DNA of 64,000 nucleotides from Bordetella parapertussis (GCA_945895265.1 CAMDEF010000005.1:62001-126000); one strand, 5' to 3'. Positions 26,869 to 35,356 are shown, counted from the first letter of the stretch. A program made the numbers and translations. Notes: generated by a model not told the origin, from the sequence alone.

Positions 26869-28107
26869 GTGACGCAAGACGCGGTTCGTAGCGAAGCGCT
26901 TCCCGATGGCTGTGCAGTGGATACGGTCGACATCGCACGGGTTGCCCGGCTGGTCGAGGCCATGCCCGGCGAGTTGAATAAACTGTTTTCGGTGCAAGAG
27001 CTCACCGATGCAGGTCAGGGCGCTGGGCGCATTGCCAGCTTGGCTGCGCGCTTTGCGGCCAAAGAAGCATGCCTGAAATTATTTCCGCGCGAGACCGCAC
27101 TCAATACGATCACGGCCATGGATTTTTCAGTGGTGCGCGACGCGTATGGGGCCCCGTACGTCGTGGTGAGTGCCGCGGCTGAAATCGTCATGGGTAGGCA
27201 CTTAGTCGCTGAGATCAAATTGTCGTTAACGCACACGCCGCTATCCGCCACTGCCGTGGCCTTGCGGGTGCCTAAAGTGATTGAGCCAAGTCGGGGTGGG
27301 CGCTTTTTATACCGCTGGTTACCTTACCGGCGTGCGGTCATTCTTGAGAATTTAACGCGCGTCTACGCAGAGCAAGTCAGTCGACAGCAAATCATCTTGT
27401 TGGCGCAGGCACATTACAGCCACTTACTGAGCTTATTGAAAGAATTATTTCAATTTCGATTTTTATCCACGCAGCAAAAAAAAGATGTCGTGAAAGTCGA
27501 AGACGTATCTATCATGTGGGACGCCTATGCCCAAGGCAAGGGGGTCTTGATCTTGACGGGCCACTTCGGTAACTTTGAGGTGTCTACGGTTGCTGGGATC
27601 GAGCATTTTCCGCAGGTGAAGGGACATATTCATTTTTTGCGAAGGCCGATCAAACCCAAATGGCTGAGTGATTTACTCACGAATCGCTTTAAAAAAGCAG
27701 GTTTTGGCGTGGTGGGGCGCCGTGGCTCTCTTGAAGAGATTGTTGAGACGCTTGAGCGAGGCGATGTCATCGTTTTTCCGTTTGATCAATATGCCAGACG
27801 GCCAGAAGGCATTGAGGTTGAGTTTTTTGGCCATGCTGCTGGTACCTATAAAAGCATGGCCCTCATCGCGTTGGCGACTGGTGCGCCAGTGGTGCCAGCG
27901 GCTTCATGGCGCGAACCCGACGGCACGCACGTGTTACGGTTTTTACCCCCACTCACACCGATCGTAGATAACGATGTCGGTGCTGAAATCACGCGCAACA
28001 CGCGGGCGTTCAATCAGGCTCTTGAGTTGGTAATTGTGAGGCACCCTGAGCAATGGTGGTGGATGCACCGTCGCTGGAAAAATCAGCCTAACGCCAAGCA
28101 TAAGTAA
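26869..28107 (+). CDS. Fusion: AcpS-like phosphopantetheinyl transferase + LpxL-like acyltransferase
   Basis: A 412-residue two-domain protein beginning with GTG one base after the previous stop. Residues about 13-135 resemble AcpS: VDTVDIARVARL holds the Mg-binding acidic residues and ARFAAKEACLKLF the conserved Lys-Glu helix. Residues about 145-410 resemble LpxL/HtrB lauroyltransferases: GHFGNFEVST carries the HX4E catalytic motif (232-237), followed by FLRRP and the closing WWWMHRRWK. So one protein could activate the island's ACP and then move its acyl chain onto a lipid-like acceptor at the inner membrane. There is no obvious separate membrane anchor beyond weak hydrophobic stretches. 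Both domain calls rest on motifs; the acceptor is unknown. Confidence 0.82.
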   Translation: MTQDAVRSEALPDGCAVDTVDIARVARLVEAMPGELNKLFSVQELTDAGQGAGRIASLAARFAAKEACLKLFPRETALNTITAMDFSVVRDAYGAPYVVVSAAAEIVMGRHLVAEIKLSLTHTPLSATAVALRVPKVIEPSRGGRFLYRWLPYRRAVILENLTRVYAEQVSRQQIILLAQAHYSHLLSLLKELFQFRFLSTQQKKDVVKVEDVSIMWDAYAQGKGVLILTGHFGNFEVSTVAGIEHFPQVKGHIHFLRRPIKPKWLSDLLTNRFKKAGFGVVGRRGSLEEIVETLERGDVIVFPFDQYARRPEGIEVEFFGHAAGTYKSMALIALATGAPVVPAASWREPDGTHVLRFLPPLTPIVDNDVGAEITRNTRAFNQALELVIVRHPEQWWWMHRRWKNQPNAKHK

Positions 28108-28170
28108 GCGACTGAGTGGGTACGGCCTCGTTTAAACATTTGCTGACTTGGCAGTGCTTTGACACAGCGG

Positions 28171-28199
28171 CGACTACGCTCTGCCTGCTTGCGTAGTCG
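28171..28199. repeat. Inverted repeat between convergent genes
   Basis: CGACTACGC and GCGTAGTCG form a perfect 9-bp stem around an 11-base loop. It lies between the end of the acyl-synthesis operon and the leftward lipoprotein gene. No T run follows in either direction, so it is not a textbook terminator but may still end or stabilise transcripts. Confidence 0.6.
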
Positions 28200-28219
28200 A
28201 CCCCTCAGACCGTGAGTGC

Positions 28220-28456
28220 TTAGTTAGACTTTGCGTTTTCGTGTTTGTCGTAAACATAAGTGCCGATGGCACCAATGGCGGCGCCACCTAAGGCGCCCCA
28301 AATGGGGTTGCCATCGGCGATCAGCGCAATGCCTGCACCCGCAGCGGCGCCAATCGCACCCGCTGAGAGCGTACGTTGTTGAGTGTTGCTCATGTTAGAA
28401 CAGCCACCAAGCGTGAGTGCTGCGCAAACCGGTAAAACCAATAAGATTTTTTTCAT
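28220..28456 (-). CDS. Small glycine-zipper lipoprotein (OsmB-like)
   Basis: A 78-residue envelope protein. MKKILLVLPVCAALTLGGC ends in a lipobox (LGGC), giving a lipidated Cys. The body GAIGAAAGAGIALIADG...GALGGAAIGAIG is a glycine-zipper hairpin as in OsmB and similar small outer-membrane lipoproteins. The start ATG at 28456 is preceded by AAGGA. Function is structural or stress-linked in relatives; nothing specific can be said here. Confidence 0.85.
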   Translation of the reverse strand: MKKILLVLPVCAALTLGGCSNMSNTQQRTLSAGAIGAAAGAGIALIADGNPIWGALGGAAIGAIGTYVYDKHENAKSN

Positions 28457-28512
28457 TATCAATCCTTAAAACGTAACGAAGTCAGACGTTGTGTACAAAG
28501 CTATGCATCTCT

Positions 28513-28872
28513 TTAGCGTTTGCAGGGAAACGTCTCGCCCAAATAGCGCAAAATCGTGTCTGAGGCTGAGGCCTGCTTGAACTGTGGATGCGCGGCTGAC
28601 CACTTGATAAAGTTATCAATGTGTTGTTGGCGTGTCAGGGTAGAGGTTTGCGCGCAGACAAAGGCAGGGGCTTTTTGCGGGTGACGCGTCACGAGGTAGG
28701 TTTCGTAGACGCCTTGGCTGTAGCCGTGGCAAAAGTTTTGAGCGGCTACGTCTGCTGTGCTCGCACACAGGCCGACAAATTTTTCAGTAGTCGTGGTGGC
28801 CGCCGGGGCTTGTTGCGCCGAGGTGGTTGCACTGGCGAGCGCCAGGCAAAGCAGTGCAAGGTGTTTGTTCAT
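28513..28872 (-). CDS. Secreted Rap1a/Tai-family protein
   Basis: A 119-residue protein with a signal peptide (MNKHLALLCLALASATTSAQ). The mature part shows the spacing of the Rap1a/Tai immunity fold: FVGLC, NFCHGYSQGVYETY, FVC, IDNFIKWSAAHP and the C-terminal RYLGETFPC, with four cysteines likely in two disulfides. Members near type VI secretion genes neutralise amidase effectors, but no such effector or secretion gene is in this window, so the role here is open. A second ATG one codon upstream (28875) is possible. Confidence 0.72.
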   Translation of the reverse strand: MNKHLALLCLALASATTSAQQAPAATTTTEKFVGLCASTADVAAQNFCHGYSQGVYETYLVTRHPQKAPAFVCAQTSTLTRQQHIDNFIKWSAAHPQFKQASASDTILRYLGETFPCKR

Positions 28873-29044
28873 CATGATTTCCGAGAAGCTTCGCCGTTTT
28901 GGTCGAAGGGATAAGGGCTCAATGGTATTGCAATCGCGGTCTTTCGAGTCGATTCAGACCTTGAGACTAGGTTGCTAAATTACTCAATTGAATCATAACT
29001 TGGAAGTACAATCCGGTAACTTCCTTTTTTAATCGAGATCCTCA

Positions 29045-29482
29045 ATGTTTAAAAGAATTGTCGCTGGCACAGTCACTATTTTATTCACTTTAGGTTTAAC
29101 CGCTTGTGCGCCAACAACGCCATCCGCTCCGCTCGAAATTCGCTCTGGCGTGATCCAACAAATTACGGCAACGCAAATCGCGAATAATCACGAAACTGGC
29201 GTGGGGGCTGTGATTGGTGCGCTGGGCGGTTTGGGGGTTGGGGCGCTGATTGGCTCGGGCACGGGTAAAGCTGTCGCGATGGTTCTCGGTGCGGTGGGCG
29301 GTGCTGTGGGTGGTAATGAAATTCAAAAACATTATGACAAGCCCGTTGCAGGTCAACAGATTTTTGTTCGTACCAGCAGCGGTGTGTTAGTGACTGTCAC
29401 GCAGCCGACCGGTAACTTTCGCGTAGGCCAAAAAGTTTATATCGAAGGTGCAGGTACTGATGCCCGTGTTGTGGCTCAGTAA
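29045..29482 (+). CDS. Glycine-zipper outer-membrane lipoprotein (SlyB-like)
   Basis: A 145-residue protein. The N-terminus has a lipoprotein signal (ILFTLGLTAC). VGAVIGALGGLGVGALIGSG is the two-helix glycine zipper, and the C-terminal part from about FVRTSSGVLVTVTQ is the small beta domain of the SlyB/Pcp family. SlyB-type proteins stabilise the outer membrane. A strong bidirectional terminator follows. Confidence 0.88.
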   Translation: MFKRIVAGTVTILFTLGLTACAPTTPSAPLEIRSGVIQQITATQIANNHETGVGAVIGALGGLGVGALIGSGTGKAVAMVLGAVGGAVGGNEIQKHYDKPVAGQQIFVRTSSGVLVTVTQPTGNFRVGQKVYIEGAGTDARVVAQ

Positions 29483-29491
29483 GGGTTGAGG

Positions 29492-29525
29492 CAAAAAAAA
29501 CCGCTGCAGTGCAGCGGTTTTTTTA
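29492..29525. terminator. Bidirectional terminator
   Basis: CCGCTGC pairs with GCAGCGG around a three-base loop, flanked by eight As before and seven Ts after. It serves the SlyB-like gene on the plus strand and the HiPIP gene on the minus strand. Confidence 0.88.
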
Positions 29526-29536
29526 TTGGTGGTCGC

Positions 29537-29839
29537 TTAAGCTTTTTTGACCCAAGCGTTACACCATGCTGGCGCGGCGACAAGCTTGCCGGGGAAGATG
29601 GCACAGGTGCCGGCTTCGGGTGATTTACTGACGTACAGCTGGCAGTTACTGCAAACTTGGCCATCGACGTACTTCGGAAACTTGGCCTTATCGACTTGAG
29701 TGGCGACTGCTTTGTAGCCCAGCGCAACCGCTTGAGGCTCGGACTCACCGATCAGTGCTTGCGCGTTAGCTTGTTGTGCAAGAGGCAAGGTGGCCAGGCC
29801 GGCCGAGTACATCATGAATTGGCGACGTGAGGTTGTCAT
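29537..29839 (-). CDS. High-potential iron-sulfur protein (HiPIP)
   Basis: A 100-residue periplasmic electron carrier. The Tat-type start TTSRRQFMM precedes a hydrophobic stretch and cleavage near NAQA. Four cluster-ligating cysteines are at 63, 66, 79 and 93 (CSNC, GTC, AWC), the spacing of HiPIP 4Fe-4S sites. The Tat signal agrees with cofactor insertion before export. It would donate electrons to cytochromes or a terminal oxidase. Confidence 0.93.
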   Translation of the reverse strand: MTTSRRQFMMYSAGLATLPLAQQANAQALIGESEPQAVALGYKAVATQVDKAKFPKYVDGQVCSNCQLYVSKSPEAGTCAIFPGKLVAAPAWCNAWVKKA

Positions 29840-30026
29840 ATCTGTATCCTGAGAATAAAAGTGCTTTGTGAGCGAAACAACGTACAGCTTAAATTAAACA
29901 ACTGATGCGAAATTTGAGGGTTCAGCGAAGTCCTATACAGGGATCAATCACTCAACCTTGAGTCATTTTATCGCTTTCAACGTTTGCGTGTTGCGAGAGC
30001 AGTGTGGTTAATCTTGCGAAACTTGG

Positions 30027-30896
30027 TTAATCAGCATGACGCTTGTCGAATTCCCAAACATCTTCAAAGCCCATGAGTTTGGTCAGATCAGTAAAGTCGT
30101 ACAACTCAACGGTGTTGCCTGTCGATGAACCAGTGCTTTTAAAGTGTTGGTAAACCTTCGTCATAGCCTGAACGCCTGCTAACAGCGCTGTCACCGGAAA
30201 TATCGCCAACTTAAAACCTAGCCCCTCAAGGTCAGCCTTGCTTAAGACGGGTGTGCGACCTTTTTCAACCATATTCGCCAATAACGGCAAATCAAATGAC
30301 GCACCGATCTTGCGCATTTCTTCTTCGGTTTCGGGTGATTCAACAAACAAAATGTCTGCTCCGGCTTTGGCGTAGGCCTCAGCGCGTCGTAGTGCCTCAT
30401 CCAGCCCGAGCGTAGTGCGCGAGTCAGTGCGCGCAATAATCAAAAAGTCTTTTGATTGACGGGCCTCTGCGGCGACTTTGATTTTTTTGACCATATCCGC
30501 CATCGGGATCACTCGCCGTCCTGGTGTGTGGCCGCATTTTTTAGGAAACTCTTGATCTTCGAGTTGAATCGCCGATGCGCCGGCAAGTTCGTAGCCCTGC
30601 ACGGTGTGGCGTACGTTTAACAAGCCGCCGTAGCCCGTGTCGCCATCGGCGATTAAGGGTGTTCGCGCCATTTTTGCCATGGCACCGACTCGCCCAACCA
30701 TATCGCTATAGGTGGCCAGGCCCGCATCAGGTAAGCCCAGATGCGAGGCCACGGCGCCAAAGCCGGTCATGTACAAGGCATCAAAGCCAAAGCTGTCTGC
30801 CAGTCGCAGTGACACCATATCGTAGACGCCGGGGGCGGTTACTAGCCCAGGTTGTTTCAGACGTTCATGCAGCTTTGCAGGTTTAGAGTTTGCCAT
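30027..30896 (-). CDS. Isocitrate lyase/PEP mutase superfamily enzyme
   Basis: A 289-residue TIM-barrel enzyme related to methylisocitrate lyase, dimethylmalate lyase and carboxyphosphonoenolpyruvate mutase. Mg-binding DGDTGYGG is at 84-91 and the active-site loop KKCGH at 119-123 (Cys121), so it is likely a C-C lyase on a 2-substituted malate or citrate. I start at ATG 30896 with GAGG upstream; a five-codon longer frame exists. It is divergent from the DUF1445/TRAP operon. The exact substrate cannot be told from motifs alone; PrpB itself is less likely because no prpC is near. Confidence 0.88.
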   Translation of the reverse strand: MANSKPAKLHERLKQPGLVTAPGVYDMVSLRLADSFGFDALYMTGFGAVASHLGLPDAGLATYSDMVGRVGAMAKMARTPLIADGDTGYGGLLNVRHTVQGYELAGASAIQLEDQEFPKKCGHTPGRRVIPMADMVKKIKVAAEARQSKDFLIIARTDSRTTLGLDEALRRAEAYAKAGADILFVESPETEEEMRKIGASFDLPLLANMVEKGRTPVLSKADLEGLGFKLAIFPVTALLAGVQAMTKVYQHFKSTGSSTGNTVELYDFTDLTKLMGFEDVWEFDKRHAD

Positions 30897-31184
30897 GTCG
30901 AAATACCTCAAAAAATTGAGTGCTTATCGTAGCAGGTCATGACGCGGATGTTGTGTGCTGACGAGACGGATTTTGCTTCAGTTCTTGAGACCATGACCGG
31001 CATCCCAGGCTGGCAGCGTTGGAGTCTGATCAGTAAACACTTGACGCGGTGCAGCGGGCAAGCCAAACTCAATACTTCGCAGCCGGGTCTGTAAATGAGG
31101 TTCATGATGGATGTTTCGAACCTGTCTTATTTACGTGTGTTGATGGATGTTGCGAGTGATTCTTATTTACCCAAGGGTGCTCCG
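30897..31184. promoter_or_regulatory. Divergent region before DUF1445 gene
   Basis: 288 bp between divergent genes. It contains a 36-bp direct repeat (31105-31176) in frame with the DUF1445 gene, each copy starting TGATGGATGTT and containing TCTTATTTAC. On the minus strand about 31123-30983 stays open and ends in the protein-like stretch FGLPAAPRQVFTDQTPTLP, but has no start codon. Confidence 0.4.
31105..31176 (+). repeat. Two tandem 36-bp repeats at a gene start
   Basis: The two units start TGATGGATGTT and share TCTTATTTAC at the same offset; the period of 36 bp is 12 codons. Both are in frame with the downstream DUF1445 protein, so alternative starts at 31107 (GAGG six bases before) would add about 26 residues. 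Confidence 0.8.
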
Positions 31185-32018
31185 ATGAACGACCTCAGTC
31201 TGCCAAAAGCGGTTAGCCAAGCGGCGCTGTCTGCGCAAACCCCTAACCCTGGCCACCAAGCCCGTTTGCGTAGCCGCAACGGCGAGGCTCGCGGTCATAC
31301 CGCAGGTGTCGCACCGGGCAACGTGCAGGGCAATTTGATGGTCTTGCCCAAAGATCTGGCAAGTGATTTTTTGCTGTTTTGTCAGCGTAATCCTCGACCC
31401 TGTCCAATTTTGGCCGTATCCGAACCGGGTAATCCTATGCTACCCAGCCTTGGCGAAGACGTTGATATTCGTTACGACATCCCGCGTTATCGTGTCTACA
31501 AAGACGGCGTCTTGGTTGACGAGCCTTACGATATTGCCAGTCAATGGCGCGACGATTTAGTGAGCTTTGTTTTAGGCTGCTCTTTTTCGTTTGAGCAAGC
31601 CTTGGTCGAAGCGGGTATTCCTTTGCGGCATCTCGAAGAGCAGCGTACGGTGCCTATGTACCGAACCAATATTGCAACGACGCCGGCGGGCGTGTTTCAC
31701 GGCCCGATGGTGGTGTCTATGCGACCAATGCGTGCGGCTGATATTGTGCGTGCCGTGCAGGTTACTTCGCGGTTTCCGAGTGTGCACGGTGCGCCGGTGC
31801 ACATTGGCATGCCGCACTTGATTGGCATTCAAGACATCAATCAACCGGATTTTGGTGAATCGGTCACCATCCATGAGGATGAGATGCCTGTGTTTTGGGC
31901 TTGTGGTGTGACGCCGCAATCCGTTGCGATGGCGATGAAGCCTGCTTTTTGTCTGACGCATGCGCCGGGGTCAATGCTTGTCACCGATCTGACGAATAAT
32001 AGTCTGGCAAGTTTTTAA
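31185..32018 (+). CDS. DUF1445 putative hydro-lyase (D-glutamate cyclase family)
   Basis: A 277-residue protein of the UPF0317/DUF1445 family. The typical segments [36 protein letters not shown] and [14 protein letters not shown] are all present. Characterised relatives act on D-glutamate/5-oxoproline (cyclase) or as hydro-lyases. The ATG at 31185 has AAGGG seven bases upstream; an upstream start in the 36-bp repeats is also in frame. It leads a run of a TRAP transporter, DUF2848 and an amidase, so a cyclic amide or oxo-acid is a reasonable substrate guess. Confidence 0.86.
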   Translation: MNDLSLPKAVSQAALSAQTPNPGHQARLRSRNGEARGHTAGVAPGNVQGNLMVLPKDLASDFLLFCQRNPRPCPILAVSEPGNPMLPSLGEDVDIRYDIPRYRVYKDGVLVDEPYDIASQWRDDLVSFVLGCSFSFEQALVEAGIPLRHLEEQRTVPMYRTNIATTPAGVFHGPMVVSMRPMRAADIVRAVQVTSRFPSVHGAPVHIGMPHLIGIQDINQPDFGESVTIHEDEMPVFWACGVTPQSVAMAMKPAFCLTHAPGSMLVTDLTNNSLASF

Positions 32019-32193
32019 TCGCCTTTGTTTGAAGAGCGGCTCGGCACTTTATCAGGGTCGCTCAACAAATTGTTAGTCGCCTCACGGGTTTTTAGCAAGG
32101 TGTGGCGTTTGCCGAAGCACAGCCGGCTTGCGGCTGCTGAGGTGATAGATTCTTTCTCTGTTGTCGATGTGTCATATTTTTAGGAGCTTATAA

Positions 32194-33279
32194 ATGAACG
32201 TTTTAAATCGATCAATGATGGTCACAGCTTTGTTCACTGCAATGCAGCTATCGAACGTGTCAGCTCAAACAGCTGCAACGGGGCCCAAGATTGCGGTGCA
32301 AGCCATTACACAGGTGTCGCCAACGATTCCGCAGTACACCCAGGTGGATCAACCCATGTTGCGCGATGGTCTCAAGGCGGCCACCAACGGTCGGGTTGAA
32401 ATTACGCTCTCGTCTTGGCCCGAGCGCAACGTCAATGGTCCTGAAGTGCTGCGCTTAGTGCGTTCGGGTCAAGTTGACATTGCAGCGGGTCCGCTCACCA
32501 CAGTTTCGGGCGATGTGCCGATGCTCGATGGTATCGACCTTGCCGGTTTAAATCCTGGCATTGCACAGGCGCGCAAAGTCGCAGACGCGATGATGCCGGT
32601 TGCGAATAAAGAGCTTGAAAAATTAGGTATCAAACTTGTGGCAACGTACCCGTTCTCGGGTCAAATGTTGTTCTGCCGTAAGCCAATTGCCTCGTTAGCG
32701 GATTTGAAAGGCCTGAAAGTGCGAATCAACGGTCCCTCGGCAGGTGACCTGGTCAAGGCGTTGGGTGGACAACCTGTTTCACTCGCCTTTGGTGAAGTCT
32801 ACACAGCGCTTGAGCGTGGCACCGTTGATTGCGGCATCACGGGTTCGGGTTCGGGCAATGGCGTGAAATGGCCAGAGGTGACAACACATCTTCACACGCT
32901 ATCTTTATCCTGGTCGACCGCTGGTTACTTTGTGAATTTGGCTTGGTGGAACAAGCTTGAGCCTTCGATTCGTGCTCAGTTTGAAAAGACGTTTGCCGCA
33001 ATTGAAAATGCCCAGTGGAAACTTGGCGAAGAGGCGACTGCTGATGGTGTGGCGTGTAACGTTGGCCGTGCAGAGGGTTGTTCGGGTAAATTGGCGACGC
33101 TGGTTAAAAAGCCCATGGCAGAAGTTAAGGCTCAGCCAAATGAGGCAAGCTTGATTCAGGCAAGTCTGGCTGACACAATCTTGCCCGCCTGGGTTAAACG
33201 CTGTGGCGATCGTTGCGGTGTGGTGTACAACGAGGTGATCGCACCGATCTCCGGTGTGAAGTACACCGCCGGTAAGTAA
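32194..33279 (+). CDS. TRAP transporter substrate-binding protein (DctP family)
   Basis: A 361-residue periplasmic binding protein with a Sec signal (cleavage near VSAQ). It carries the DctP core: GRVEITLSSWPERNVNGPE, KGLKVRINGPSAGDLVKALGG and FGEVYTALERGTVDCG. TAGGAG precedes the ATG. Two Cys pairs near the C-terminus (VACNVGRAEGC, KRCGDRCGV) are unusual for the family and may form disulfides. It precedes its membrane subunits by 2 bp. Confidence 0.92.
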   Translation: MNVLNRSMMVTALFTAMQLSNVSAQTAATGPKIAVQAITQVSPTIPQYTQVDQPMLRDGLKAATNGRVEITLSSWPERNVNGPEVLRLVRSGQVDIAAGPLTTVSGDVPMLDGIDLAGLNPGIAQARKVADAMMPVANKELEKLGIKLVATYPFSGQMLFCRKPIASLADLKGLKVRINGPSAGDLVKALGGQPVSLAFGEVYTALERGTVDCGITGSGSGNGVKWPEVTTHLHTLSLSWSTAGYFVNLAWWNKLEPSIRAQFEKTFAAIENAQWKLGEEATADGVACNVGRAEGCSGKLATLVKKPMAEVKAQPNEASLIQASLADTILPAWVKRCGDRCGVVYNEVIAPISGVKYTAGK

Positions 33280-33281
33280 AG

Positions 33282-33956
33282 GTGTATCAAGGCCTTGAAT
33301 GGCTCAGCCGCCGTGCGATGTGGATAGCGGGCTTTTGCTATCTACTGATCACGGCACTGATCTGTTTTGATATTTTTGCCAGAAAGTTTCTCGGATTTTC
33401 AACCGAATCCACCACTGAACTCACGGGCTATCTCATGGCCATTGGCATGAGTTGGGGGCTGGCTGGCACACTGTTTGAGCGTGGTCATGTGCGCATCGAC
33501 GTACTGGTGCAGCGCATGCCTTTGCGTGTGCGAGTATGGTTGCATTTGGCCTCACTGCTTGCGTTAGTCATCTCAACCGCGTTCTATGTTTACGGTGCGG
33601 TCTCGATCGCACGCGACTCTTTTGCTTTTAATGCGACTGATCTCACCACCTTGCGCACGCCCCTAGTTCTACCGCAAGGGCTGTGGGCATCCGGCTTTGT
33701 GTTGCTATTGCTTGCAGCCCTTGCTCTGGCTCTGCGTTCAGTCGGGCAGTTAATGCGTGGCGACCTTGGCGCGATGGATCGTGCCTTAATGGCGCGTACT
33801 TACGAAGACGAAGCCGCTGAAACACTCGAAGCGGTTGCCGAGGCACAAGCACATATGCAGGCGCCTGGCTATTCGTCTACTAAGGTGGTTGCTGAGCAAC
33901 AGGCACCTAGCCAGACCCCCAGCGTTTCGTCTACTCATAAACAGGGCAGTCAATGA
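33282..33956 (+). CDS. TRAP transporter small permease (DctQ family)
   Basis: A 224-residue protein starting with GTG two bases after the dctP stop. Four membrane segments cover roughly residues 10-160, with the DctQ loop ERGHVRIDVLVQRMP. A hydrophilic tail of about 60 residues (from MARTYEDEAAETLEAV on), rich in Ala, Gln and Ser, extends beyond the usual DctQ length of about 160-180. It overlaps dctM by four bases. Confidence 0.88.
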   Translation: MYQGLEWLSRRAMWIAGFCYLLITALICFDIFARKFLGFSTESTTELTGYLMAIGMSWGLAGTLFERGHVRIDVLVQRMPLRVRVWLHLASLLALVISTAFYVYGAVSIARDSFAFNATDLTTLRTPLVLPQGLWASGFVLLLLAALALALRSVGQLMRGDLGAMDRALMARTYEDEAAETLEAVAEAQAHMQAPGYSSTKVVAEQQAPSQTPSVSSTHKQGSQ

Positions 33957-35353
33957 TTGCGATCGTCTTCATTGTGATCATGGCGATCGTGATTGGTGGT
34001 GCTAGCTTATTTGGCGGTGCTAATAGTGCCGCGGCCTTATCCGCGACGACGGTGCCTTGGTGGGCGTTATTGGCGGTACTAGGGGCTTTCGCCGGGTTTT
34101 TTGCGGGCGGTATCTATGTAGGGGCTGCGTTGTCCTCGCTAGCACTGCTGGCCGGCTTTTCGCTTTCAGATCGTCCGTTTTGGAACTTTCTGGGCGAAAT
34201 GATTTGGGCGCCGTCTACCAACTTTGTGTTAGTGTCTGTGCCCTTGTTTTTATTGATGGGCGAAATTATGTTGCGCGCGGGTTTATCTGAGCGCCTGTAC
34301 CGTGGCTTGAATGTCTGGATGGGCCGTTTGCCTGGTGGCTTACTTCACACCAATATTCTGGCCTGCGGAGTGTTTTCTGCGGTGGCGGGTTCAAGCGTGG
34401 CGACGGCAGCAACGATGGGGTCGGTGGCCTTACCGTATTTTGAAAAAAGTCATTATCCGCCAAAGTTGGTGCTCGGGTCTCTGGCTGCTGGCGGGGCCTT
34501 AGGTAACTTGATCCCTCCTGGTATCACGTTCATTATTTACGGTTTGATTACCGAGACCTCCGTCGGTGCGCTTTACATCGCTGCCATTGGCCCCAGTATT
34601 TTGGTCGTGCTCTTATTTGTTTTGGTGATCTTGTACTACAGCTACAAGCTTAAGCTGCGTGCGGATCCAAACGCCGTGGGCGTGACGTGGCGACACAAAA
34701 TCGCAAGCTTGTCAGATTTATTGCCTACAGCGCTGTTAATTGGCTTGGTGCTCGGTACGATTTATGCAGGCTTGGCCACCCCGACTGAATCGGCGGCGCT
34801 CGGCGTGGCGGGCAGTCTGCTGCTCGCGCTGATTGACCGCAAACTTAACTGGAAAATGATCTCCGAGTCGTTGCATGCGACCGCACGCACCACGTCAATG
34901 ATTGCGTTGATTTTGTTCGGTGCCTATGTGTTGAACTACATTTTGTCGGCCCTAGGTGTGCCGCAAATGCTGGCAAAATTCTTAACTGGCTTACCCCTGC
35001 CTGGGTGGGCCATCATGTTGGTCATCATTGGCTTCTATTTAGCGTTGGGCACCTTCATGGAAGGCCTGTCGATGGTGATCTGTACTGTTCCGCTGCTTTT
35101 TCCGGTGGTCAAAGCGTTGGGCTACGATCCAATTTGGTTCGGTGTCGTGATTACGATGCTGGTCGAGATCGCAATGATTAGTCCGCCTGATGGCACTGTG
35201 TTGTATGTCTTGCAAGGAATGCGACGACAACCTGGACCAATCACCGATGTTTTTTCTGGTGTGATGCCCTTCATGTTTGTCTACATGTTGGCCATTATCA
35301 TTTTGATGGTGTTTCCGTCGATCGCGTTATGGCTACCTGCAGTCCTGTCTTGA
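33953..35353 (+). CDS. TRAP transporter large permease (DctM family)
   Basis: A 466-residue membrane protein, about 40 residues longer than the other DctM in this window because of an extra N-terminal segment (residues 1-60). Conserved blocks include FSAVAGSSVATAATMGSVALP, LGNLIPPGITFIIYGLI and GLATPTESAALGVAG. It starts inside the dctQ stop (ATGA). Confidence 0.92.
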   Translation: MIAIVFIVIMAIVIGGASLFGGANSAAALSATTVPWWALLAVLGAFAGFFAGGIYVGAALSSLALLAGFSLSDRPFWNFLGEMIWAPSTNFVLVSVPLFLLMGEIMLRAGLSERLYRGLNVWMGRLPGGLLHTNILACGVFSAVAGSSVATAATMGSVALPYFEKSHYPPKLVLGSLAAGGALGNLIPPGITFIIYGLITETSVGALYIAAIGPSILVVLLFVLVILYYSYKLKLRADPNAVGVTWRHKIASLSDLLPTALLIGLVLGTIYAGLATPTESAALGVAGSLLLALIDRKLNWKMISESLHATARTTSMIALILFGAYVLNYILSALGVPQMLAKFLTGLPLPGWAIMLVIIGFYLALGTFMEGLSMVICTVPLLFPVVKALGYDPIWFGVVITMLVEIAMISPPDGTVLYVLQGMRRQPGPITDVFSGVMPFMFVYMLAIIILMVFPSIALWLPAVLS

Positions 35354-35356
35354 CTG

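Noticed and set aside
21350..28107. A standard housekeeping fab operon
   Set aside because: No fabH, fabD, plsX or rpmF; the ACP is oversized, one KS lacks its Cys and an AcpS/LpxL fusion is included.
21350..28107. A complete aryl-polyene cluster
   Set aside because: Glycosyltransferase, ligase, thioesterase, LolA-like and MMPL exporter genes that mark such clusters are missing.
28513..28872. A type VI secretion effector/immunity pair
   Set aside because: No effector, VgrG, Hcp or PAAR gene is adjacent; only an isolated immunity-like fold is seen.
30908..31105. A 65-codon minus-strand ORF starting at 31105
   Set aside because: Cys/Arg-rich translation with no similarity I recognise and no ribosome site; a different frame of the same strand looks more protein-like but lacks a start.
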